DNA of 64,000 nucleotides, taken from Flavobacterium sp. (lineage in GTDB: Bacteria > Bacteroidota > Bacteroidia > Flavobacteriales > Flavobacteriaceae). The notes beneath the pieces are model-generated. The model made no database searches and was not told where the DNA came from. It worked only from the letters and a program-made list of their open reading frames with translations. The stretch covers positions 124,001 to 188,000 of the forward strand of contig NZ_JAIXSL010000016.1 in the NCBI RefSeq assembly GCF_027484705.1, in the 5' to 3' direction. This document shows, piece by piece, positions 54,503 to 61,311 of this stretch (the first letter of the stretch is position 1; each line of letters begins with the position of its first letter). The translations under genes and the position numbers were made by a program.

Positions 54503-54586
54503 GCCTAGCCCCGATCGTAATGGAAATCCTTTGGCGACGGTGTTCGGCGGCAAAGATTGCATTGGAGAGCGGGAACCGGCTCCTAA
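54503..54586 (-). repeat. Dispersed 3'-end structured repeat, copy 4
   Basis: On the minus strand it starts at the TAG stop codon (54585-54583) of the gentisate dioxygenase-type gene and runs in that gene's direction, ending GATCGGGGCTAGGC. It has the outer CCCG/CGGG pairing and a shorter core stem (CTTTG / CAAAG) than the other copies. Confidence 0.78.
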
Positions 54587-55692
54587 GTTAAAATCTGGTA
54601 ACCATTATTTTCTTCGTAAGCTTTTTCCTGATACAAGCCCAGTTTTTCGATCGTCGGCAAATCGTTGAACGAGAACAGGCAGGCGTCTTCGGTATCCGAA
54701 AGATTCACATGTTCGTGCCAAGCCCACGAAGGTACGCAGAAAATATCGCGTTCCTTCCAATCGAAGCGCTGACCGTTGATGATCGAGTAGCCTTGTCCTT
54801 TGGCGCATTGGTAGACGAACGAACCCGTATGTTTGTGCGCTTTGGTGTGTTCGCCTGCACGAAGCAATTGCATCGAAGCGCCCATGGTTTGCATCACGTG
54901 ACCGCCAGTTAACGGATTGGTGTAATTCATGATGATGCCGTCGTAAGGCGAACCTTCATTGACCATCGCGGCTTGAAGTAAAGCAGGATAAACCAGTTTC
55001 CAGGAATATTTGAACAAAGGCGAATACGGTTTGTCCCAAGTAATATCTGGTGAAATCATACCTGCAGCACTAAATGACATCGGCAAATGATTAACTGGCG
55101 CCACAAGCGGTTGTTTTCCGTCATAGACTGCGTAATCATTAGCTTCTAAAGCGTTGACGAGCGGAATATCAAGTCCGTCTTGCCAGATGCAGGTTTGTCC
55201 GTCAGCTTCCACGCCGTGTTCGTGCCAAGTAGAATTAGGTGTGATCACAAAATCATTGACTTCAAGCATGATTTTATTGCCATCGACTACGGTGTAACCT
55301 TTTGAGCCTTCCATGATGAAACGCAATGCGGAAGCTTTGTGTCGGTGGGCTGAAGTGCTTTCGCCTGGGCGTGTAACTTGTATTCCTGTATATAGCCAAC
55401 CGACTGCGGCGCTAACATCTTTGCGTTTGTCATTGACTAAATAAACTACGCGACGTCCGGCTTGTTCTGGCGTGACGAGTTCGGATGATTTTAGAACCAA
55501 ATCCCGTAAATCTTCGTATTTCCAAAGCATCGGAACGGAAGAGGAGCGGGGTTCCCAAGGTTCGATGTCGTTGGCGACCGTCCATAAGGCGCCGGCTCCA
55601 AGTGCTTCGAGTTCTTTATAATAAGCTTCTAGTTCTGGTGTGTCCTGAACCCGGGCGCGGCCTATGACGTCGTCGGAATGTTTTGTATCCAT
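54583..55692 (-). CDS. Gentisate 1,2-dioxygenase-type bicupin
   Basis: It is a non-heme iron ring-cleavage dioxygenase, probably opening gentisate (or a 5-hydroxyaryl analogue) to maleylpyruvate. The 369 residues contain ALWTVANDIEPWEP near the start, as in gentisate and salicylate 1,2-dioxygenases. The N-terminal cupin ligands are His116, His118 and His157 (spacing as in the E. coli O157 enzyme). The second cupin has His286/His288 and His326/His328. It lies between the nitrilase and FAH genes, after a 42-bp repeat. Substrate preference needs assay. Confidence 0.87.
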   Translation of the reverse strand: MDTKHSDDVIGRARVQDTPELEAYYKELEALGAGALWTVANDIEPWEPRSSSVPMLWKYEDLRDLVLKSSELVTPEQAGRRVVYLVNDKRKDVSAAVGWLYTGIQVTRPGESTSAHRHKASALRFIMEGSKGYTVVDGNKIMLEVNDFVITPNSTWHEHGVEADGQTCIWQDGLDIPLVNALEANDYAVYDGKQPLVAPVNHLPMSFSAAGMISPDITWDKPYSPLFKYSWKLVYPALLQAAMVNEGSPYDGIIMNYTNPLTGGHVMQTMGASMQLLRAGEHTKAHKHTGSFVYQCAKGQGYSIINGQRFDWKERDIFCVPSWAWHEHVNLSDTEDACLFSFNDLPTIEKLGLYQEKAYEENNGYQILT

Positions 55693-55704
55693 TTTATTTT
55701 ATTT

Positions 55705-55746
55705 TAAATCCGTGCGAATCTGCTAAATCAGCGTCATCAGCGTTCC
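55705..55746 (-). repeat. 42-bp family repeat, solo copy C
   Basis: Its reverse complement begins GGAACGCTGATGACGCTGAT and ends GATTCGCACGGATTTA. It has the same 42-bp length as copy B at 41751-41792. It fills the gap between the nitrilase stop codon and the dioxygenase start. Confidence 0.65.
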
Positions 55747-55748
55747 AT

Positions 55749-56729
55749 TTATTTCTTATTGAATTCCTCGTGATTGTCTATGAATGTTATTTTCCTTGTA
55801 GGAGCGACATTCACTCTCAAATCAAAAATGTCAAACCGGTTATAATGCCCGAGAATATCGTGCATTTGTTTAGGTTGTATGCATTTCTCCAAATCGATGT
55901 CAGCGTAAACCATGCCTTCATCATCAATCAACGGTTCGCCAATTACGGCTCCGTTCGGGCCAATAAATCCTGAAAATGCGGAATTTTTTCTGGTCAAAAG
56001 TTCTTCCACATTAGGAACATCGTTTTTCAAAGCGTCCATGATTTCTTTTGAAATGGTCGAACAAGAAACGATCGTAAACAGTTTCCCTTCAAACGAATGC
56101 GCGGCTGCGCGGATTTTAATTGCTTCGGCCATATTGTAATCGGGAGGCGCCACAGGCAATGAAATGTAATTCGCGATATGGATCAATTCTCCTTGCGATA
56201 ACAATGTAAAACGCGCCAAAGTATTAGTGTTTTCGCCGCAAGCCAAAGTGCCAATCGGGCCGATTTCGGTTTTGTATACTTTTAATGAAGAACCATCGCC
56301 TGAAGTCCAGGTGAGTTTTTCCGCCCAAGTTGGGACGAGTTTTCGGTGTTTTCCTGTAAGATTTCCTTGGTTGTCGATAATCAGATTGGTGTTATAGATT
56401 TCGCCGTAACTATCACCGCGTTCGTTGATTCCAATGACGATATGAATGTTGTGGTCTTTGGCGGCTTGAAACAATCGTTTCATATCGGCATCCTCGACGG
56501 TTACGGAATTTTTATACAATTCTTCGTACCATTTGCTGCCCTGAACCGGCGTCATAATCCAGTTCCAATAAGGATAACCGGCGATAAACACTTCAGGAAA
56601 AGCAATGAGTTGCGCGCCGTTTTGACTGGCTTCTTTGATGAATGAGATGGCTTTATCAACTGTTTTTGATACGTTGAGAAAAACGGGGGAAGTCTGAACT
56701 GTGGCGGCTTTAAATTTTGGAAACTCCAT
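55749..56729 (-). CDS. Nitrilase (carbon-nitrogen hydrolase)
   Basis: It probably hydrolyses a nitrile to a carboxylic acid and ammonia. The 326-residue protein has the catalytic triad Glu46 (FPEVFI), Lys130 (GKHRKLVPT) and Cys164 (TLACGENTN). GENTNTLARF and HIANYISLP are typical of true nitrilases rather than amidases. The ATG at 56729 is used; the longer frame translates a heptamer leader array. It is in line with the aryl-CoA and ring-cleavage genes, so it could feed an aromatic acid into the pathway; this is an inference. Confidence 0.9.
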   Translation of the reverse strand: MEFPKFKAATVQTSPVFLNVSKTVDKAISFIKEASQNGAQLIAFPEVFIAGYPYWNWIMTPVQGSKWYEELYKNSVTVEDADMKRLFQAAKDHNIHIVIGINERGDSYGEIYNTNLIIDNQGNLTGKHRKLVPTWAEKLTWTSGDGSSLKVYKTEIGPIGTLACGENTNTLARFTLLSQGELIHIANYISLPVAPPDYNMAEAIKIRAAAHSFEGKLFTIVSCSTISKEIMDALKNDVPNVEELLTRKNSAFSGFIGPNGAVIGEPLIDDEGMVYADIDLEKCIQPKQMHDILGHYNRFDIFDLRVNVAPTRKITFIDNHEEFNKK

Positions 56730-56730
56730 T

Positions 56731-56766
56731 ATGAAATTTTGAATTTTAAATTTTGAATTTTGAATG
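56731..56766 (-). repeat. Heptamer array ATTCAAA upstream of the nitrilase gene
   Basis: On the minus strand, ATTCAAA, ATTCAAA, ATTTAAA, ATTCAAA and ATTTCAT run directly into the nitrilase ATG at 56729, starting at the end of the thioesterase gene. This is a 7-nt period. Confidence 0.65.
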
Positions 56767-56769
56767 AGA

Positions 56770-57195
56770 TTACGCTGCAATATATTTTGAAATTCTTGAT
56801 TTCATTTCTTCTGAAAAAGGTTCGGCTTTGATGTCATTTCGTTCTTCATTGAAAGCTACGTTGACTAAAGTAACTTCGCCTGAAAGTGTCGTTTTACCGG
56901 ATTCATCGACAAATTCAAATCCGCATAAAACGGAAGCGAAGCCTAAATTTTTGACCCATAATTTCTTCATCAATACTTGTCCTAAACGCGCCGGGTTTTT
57001 GAATTGTACTTTCAAATCGACCGTTGGAATGCCATTGGTTTCATGCATTTTATGAAACGGGCGGCCGAGTGCTTCTTCGAACCAGTCTTCGACCAAATCG
57101 TTGAGCATTTCAAGAAACCTCGGATAAAATACGATGCCGGCGTAGTCTACGTGTTTGAATTTAATTTTTTCGGTTTTGAGGAAAATTTCGTTCAT
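56770..57195 (-). CDS. Acyl-CoA thioesterase, 4-hydroxybenzoyl-CoA thioesterase type
   Basis: The 141-residue hotdog-fold protein has the 4HBT signature HVDYAGIVFYPRFLEMLN with catalytic Asp17. IPTVDLKVQFKNPARLGQVL and VNVAFNEE follow. In this cluster it probably releases the free acid from a 5-hydroxyaryl-CoA before ring cleavage. The start at ATG 57195 is used rather than an extension of 17 codons. It lies 20 bp after the FMN glutamate-synthase-like gene. Confidence 0.88.
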   Translation of the reverse strand: MNEIFLKTEKIKFKHVDYAGIVFYPRFLEMLNDLVEDWFEEALGRPFHKMHETNGIPTVDLKVQFKNPARLGQVLMKKLWVKNLGFASVLCGFEFVDESGKTTLSGEVTLVNVAFNEERNDIKAEPFSEEMKSRISKYIAA

Positions 57196-57215
57196 TATTG
57201 TTCGATGATTTGGGG

Positions 57216-58796
57216 TTAAAATTTGGCTGCGGAAGCTTTCTTCCAAAAGTACAAAAATTCCTTAGGAACCGTGCTTTCATACAACAAACATCCTTTGTCT
57301 AATTCGGGATAAATTTCATAAAACGTCTGCACTTTAGTTCTGTCGACACGCGTACTTACAACAGTTCTGTCGACATCGTCGGGGTGTTTGATTCCTGCCG
57401 ATGCCATTAAATCCATGGCGCTTTTTACCGTTTCATGCTGATATCGTGCGACACGGACGCTTTTTTCTTCGGGTACCAATCCTTTCATAAGTTCTGGATC
57501 TTGCGTTGCCACACCAGTCGGGCAAGTGTTGGCGTGACATTCCAAAGCCTGAATGCAACCGAGTGCGAACATCATCCCGCGTGCGGAATTGCACAAATCG
57601 GCACCTAGCGATAAGTTTCTGATGATGTCAAAGCCAGTAATAACTTTTCCGCTGCAAATGATTTTAATCTGGTCTTTGAGATCGAATCCGTTCAAAGCAT
57701 CATACACGAAAGCGAGCGCATCGCGTAATGGCATTCCTACGTGATCGGAATATTCTTGTGGCGCCGCACCGGTTCCGCCTTCACCGCCATCAACCGTTAT
57801 AAAATCGAGGTAGGTTTTGGTTTCGACCATCGCTTTGCATATCGAGAGGAATTCTGATTTGTTGCCGATGCAGATTTTCATTCCGATGGGTTTTCCGCCT
57901 GAACCTTTACGCAATAGTTTTACAAAATCCATTAATTCTAAAGGCGTTGTGAATGCCGAATGGCTTGGCGGTGAAAGAATATCGTGGCCTTTGGAAACCA
58001 AACGTATTTCGGCGATTTCATCCGTGACCTTTTCTTTGGGTAGTATACCGCCGTGACCTGGTTTCGCGCCTTGTGAGAACTTGATTTCAATCATTTTTAC
58101 AGCGTCATAATTTGCTCTAATCGTAAAAGCATCATACGAAAATGTCCCGTCTTCATTGCGACAGCTGAAATAACCGGTTCCGATATTCCAGACGACATCG
58201 CCGCCGGTTAAATGGTATTTTGACAAACCGCCTTCACCAGTGTTGTGGTAAAATCCGCCTTGTTGCGCACCAGCATTCAAAGCCAGAATCGCATTTTTGC
58301 TCAACGAACCATAACTCATTGCGCTGATGTTGAACAGGCTCGCTTCATAAGGTTTTTCACATTGTGAGGAACCGATCCTGACTCTCGGGTTTTCATCGAC
58401 TTCTACAAAAGGAATCGCGCGGATGCTGTGGTTGATCCATTCGTAACCTTCCTTATAAACATCGAGTTGCGTCCCGAAAGGATTGGTGTCGTTTTCTTTT
58501 TTGCTGCGTTGGTAGACGATGTTGCGTTGCAGGCGGTTGAACGGTTTTCCCTCGAGATCGGTTTCTATAAAATACTGTCGCATCTCCGGGCCCATAGATT
58601 CAAGCAAATAACGCAATCTGCCTAATAACGGAAAGTTTCTGCGGATGGTTCGTTTGGATTGAAACATATCGTAAATTCCCAATAGAATCAACGGAACCAA
58701 AATCAATAAAAGGAACAGAAATTTCCAATTGACGTAATAAAGCAATCCGACAATGGCCAGCGAAGTGATTGTAAAAACTAGGAATGCTTTTCTCAT
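57216..58796 (-). CDS. FMN-binding glutamate synthase family protein with membrane anchor
   Basis: The 526-residue protein has two N-terminal hydrophobic segments (about 5-20 and 26-43). A glutamate-synthase-type FMN barrel (about 130-480) follows, with AMSYGSLSKNAILALN, KPGHGGILPKEKVT, VDGGEGGTGAAPQEYSDHVG and the 3Fe-4S-like CHANTCPTGVATQDP. It lacks the glutaminase and FAD/NADPH parts of GltBD, so it is not a standard glutamate synthase. Its presence inside an aromatic operon is unusual. Role unknown; it lies 6 bp from the CoA ligase gene. Confidence 0.88.
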   Translation of the reverse strand: MRKAFLVFTITSLAIVGLLYYVNWKFLFLLLILVPLILLGIYDMFQSKRTIRRNFPLLGRLRYLLESMGPEMRQYFIETDLEGKPFNRLQRNIVYQRSKKENDTNPFGTQLDVYKEGYEWINHSIRAIPFVEVDENPRVRIGSSQCEKPYEASLFNISAMSYGSLSKNAILALNAGAQQGGFYHNTGEGGLSKYHLTGGDVVWNIGTGYFSCRNEDGTFSYDAFTIRANYDAVKMIEIKFSQGAKPGHGGILPKEKVTDEIAEIRLVSKGHDILSPPSHSAFTTPLELMDFVKLLRKGSGGKPIGMKICIGNKSEFLSICKAMVETKTYLDFITVDGGEGGTGAAPQEYSDHVGMPLRDALAFVYDALNGFDLKDQIKIICSGKVITGFDIIRNLSLGADLCNSARGMMFALGCIQALECHANTCPTGVATQDPELMKGLVPEEKSVRVARYQHETVKSAMDLMASAGIKHPDDVDRTVVSTRVDRTKVQTFYEIYPELDKGCLLYESTVPKEFLYFWKKASAAKF

Positions 58797-58802
58797 GGAA
58801 TG

Positions 58803-60407
58803 CTATTGTTTTAACTTGAACCTTTGGATTTTTCCGGTTTCTGTTTTGGGTAAATGTTCTACGAAATAAATCACTCTTGGATATTTGTATGGTGCTGCTA
58901 CTTCTTTAAACCACAGCTGTATAGATTTTACTAAATCATCTGATGCTTTACTTTTTTCTTTGAGTACGATGTGCGCGCAAACGACCATGCCGCGTTCTTG
59001 ATGAGGCAATCCGACGACCGCACATTCGAGCACTTCATCGTGCGTCAACAGCACACTTTCAACTTCAATAGCACCAATGTTATAACCTGACGAAATGATC
59101 ATATCATCGCCGCGCGCTACGAACCAGAAATAACCGTCTTCGTCCTGGCGGAAAATATCACCGGTAACATTCCAGCCGTTTTCGACATATTCCATTTGTT
59201 TTTCGATGCGATTGAGGTATTTACAACCGGTAATGCCTCTGACAACAAGGCGTCCAGGCTCATTTCTGGGCAATTCATTTCCGTCGCTGTCGATGATTTT
59301 AGCTTCGTAACCTGTAATGGCAATACCAGTAGCGCCGGGTTTCATATTGGATTCGTTAGAAGAAATGAAAATATGCAGCATTTCCGTAGCACCGATACCG
59401 TCGATGATCTTCAATCCTGTAGCGTCATACCAATCCTGCCAGACTTTCAGCGGTAAAGTTTCACCAGCGGAAACACATCGTCTTAGGCTTGAAATATCGT
59501 AATCATTGACTTTAGTAGTGATAATTCTCCAAGCCGTTGGCGCTGTAAAACAAATCGTGATTTTGTGATTTTGAATCGCTTCGAGCAACAAATCGGGCGA
59601 CGGTTTTTCAATCAGAAAGGTCGATGCGCCGAAATACATCGGAAACAAAACCAAGCCGCCAAGTCCGAAAGTGAATCCTATTGGTGGACTTCCTGTAAAA
59701 ATATCATCGGCTGTCGGTTGCAAAGAATAGTTCGGAAATGACTCGCAAATATTGAGAATGTCCTTGTGGTAATGCGCCGTCATCTTAGGCAAACCGGTCG
59801 TTCCTGAAGTGAAACCTATTAAGGCAATGCTGTCAGATTTTGAATGAAAATTAGAAAACAATTTCGGTTTGCTTTCGATCAGATTTTCTAATTCTGAAGG
59901 ATTTGTTTCTGAACCGTCAAAGTAGCAACTCGTTTTTAGAAAAGTACTTTCTACATGTTTCATTTCTTCCTCCAAAGCGCTGTCGCAAAGCGCGTGTGAT
60001 ATTTCGGCACAATCAATGAAAGTCGTAATCTCTTTAGCACGCAACAACGGCATCGTGGCTACGACAATACCGCCAGCTTTAATGACTGCGTACCAACAAG
60101 CAACCATCATCGGATTGTTTGCTGAACGGATTAGGACGCGGTTGCCCGATTTCAATCCTAAATCATCAATTAAAACATGTGCGATTTGATTGGTTTTTTC
60201 GAAAAGTTCCTGATATGTCCATGTGGTTTCAGCGGTGCGCAGGCAAATAGCATTTCCGCGACCCGATGCGATGTGATAGTCAAGCAGCCGTTCGACACAA
60301 TTCAACATTTCAGGTTGCTGGAACTGCAGTAAATCGTATATGTAATCGGGTTGCAATTCCAACGCAGGCAAATGATCATGGGCGAAATTATCTTCGTAAT
60401 GCTTCAT
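58803..60407 (-). CDS. Aryl-CoA ligase, benzoate/2-aminobenzoate-CoA ligase type
   Basis: It activates an aromatic acid to its CoA thioester through an acyl-AMP. The 534-residue ANL enzyme has the P-loop GFTSGTTGLPKMT (near 197-209), FTGSPPIGFTFGLGGLVLFP, DGIGATEMLHIFISS, the hinge region GDDMIISSGYNI and catalytic Lys in PKTETGKIQR. The opening ELQPDYIYDL and FTFGLGGLV resemble 2-aminobenzoate-CoA ligase and benzoate-CoA ligase. Salicylate or anthranilate are the likely substrates given the neighbouring hydroxylase. Confidence 0.9.
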   Translation of the reverse strand: MKHYEDNFAHDHLPALELQPDYIYDLLQFQQPEMLNCVERLLDYHIASGRGNAICLRTAETTWTYQELFEKTNQIAHVLIDDLGLKSGNRVLIRSANNPMMVACWYAVIKAGGIVVATMPLLRAKEITTFIDCAEISHALCDSALEEEMKHVESTFLKTSCYFDGSETNPSELENLIESKPKLFSNFHSKSDSIALIGFTSGTTGLPKMTAHYHKDILNICESFPNYSLQPTADDIFTGSPPIGFTFGLGGLVLFPMYFGASTFLIEKPSPDLLLEAIQNHKITICFTAPTAWRIITTKVNDYDISSLRRCVSAGETLPLKVWQDWYDATGLKIIDGIGATEMLHIFISSNESNMKPGATGIAITGYEAKIIDSDGNELPRNEPGRLVVRGITGCKYLNRIEKQMEYVENGWNVTGDIFRQDEDGYFWFVARGDDMIISSGYNIGAIEVESVLLTHDEVLECAVVGLPHQERGMVVCAHIVLKEKSKASDDLVKSIQLWFKEVAAPYKYPRVIYFVEHLPKTETGKIQRFKLKQ

Positions 60408-60410
60408 GAT

Positions 60411-61310
60411 TTAACTATTTAAAAAACTTTTGATGTTGGAGAAATAGACTTCAGGCGCATCGAGCCAACCATAATGCCCGCAATTTTTCATCAGTACCAG
60501 TTTAGAATTCGGGAAAGCTTTTTCAATTTCCATAGCGGTTTCAACAGTGATGATATCGTTTTCCCCTTGAAAGATTAAAACAGGCTTCGTAAAATCTTTG
60601 AACTTTTTGGAACAATCGTATTTCAATTTAAACAAATTCTGAATCACCAAAGTATTGATTTCAGGGCTGAATTGCAATAATCGCTCAGCAATGATTGGTG
60701 CTTTCGATTTATCAAAAACATAAGCAAAAGCGAGATATTTTGCTCTTCCTTTTCTGATTTCAAACGAAGTATCGCCGTTGTTTTGTTTCTTTTCGAAATA
60801 CGCAAGACTGTCTTTTTGGATTTCAGTCAGATTCGCACGTTGACGGCTATAGACATAGGATGTGAAATCCATATTGATGCCGCCAGAGCTCGACATAATC
60901 AGCCGATCAACATGTTCGGGATGTTTCAAAGCGTAATAACTAGCGAGAATGCCGCCGAAAGAATGGCCGAGAATTGCCCATTGATCGATCTCAAGGTGCG
61001 TCCTCAGATTTTCGATGTCCTGAACCATCAAATCCATCGTGATGGTTTTGGTATTTAATGCTTCGACTTGAGATTTTCCGGTGCCGCGTTGGTCGTAAGT
61101 AATCGTTTGGTAATGGTATTTTGAAAGTGCTTCGGCGATATAGGTGAATCCGTTGCTGTTCATGCCCGGCCCGCCATTGATAATCAGCATGGGTTTCCCT
61201 TCACCAAAAGTTCGGTAATGTAATTTTGAATTTCCGCTGTTGATGGTTTGCTCTGTTTGGGAGAACATCAAAGCGTGTAGCATCAAGAATAAGCAACTCC
61301 AATATTTCAT
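60411..61310 (-). CDS. Secreted alpha/beta hydrolase (proline iminopeptidase-like)
   Basis: The 299-residue protein has a signal peptide (residues 1-17, LFLMLHALMFSQ). Its alpha/beta hydrolase fold has the oxyanion motif NGGPGMNS, DQRGTGKS, nucleophile elbow LGHSFGGIL, acid in ENDIITVE and His in KNCGHYGW. The GGPG motif is shared with proline iminopeptidases, but esterase activity is equally possible. It starts one base before the flavoenzyme stop codon region, so it belongs to the operon. As an exported enzyme it might release an aromatic acid outside the cytoplasm; this is an inference. Confidence 0.87.
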   Translation of the reverse strand: MKYWSCLFLMLHALMFSQTEQTINSGNSKLHYRTFGEGKPMLIINGGPGMNSNGFTYIAEALSKYHYQTITYDQRGTGKSQVEALNTKTITMDLMVQDIENLRTHLEIDQWAILGHSFGGILASYYALKHPEHVDRLIMSSSGGINMDFTSYVYSRQRANLTEIQKDSLAYFEKKQNNGDTSFEIRKGRAKYLAFAYVFDKSKAPIIAERLLQFSPEINTLVIQNLFKLKYDCSKKFKDFTKPVLIFQGENDIITVETAMEIEKAFPNSKLVLMKNCGHYGWLDAPEVYFSNIKSFLNS

Positions 61311-61311
61311 A

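Noticed and set aside
54583-55692. Homogentisate 1,2-dioxygenase
   Set aside because: The N-terminal motif ALWTVANDIEPWEP and the HxH...H spacing of the cupins match gentisate/salicylate-type dioxygenases instead.
57216-58796. Glutamate synthase large subunit (GltB)
   Set aside because: No glutaminase domain and a much shorter length; only the FMN-barrel part is present behind a membrane anchor.
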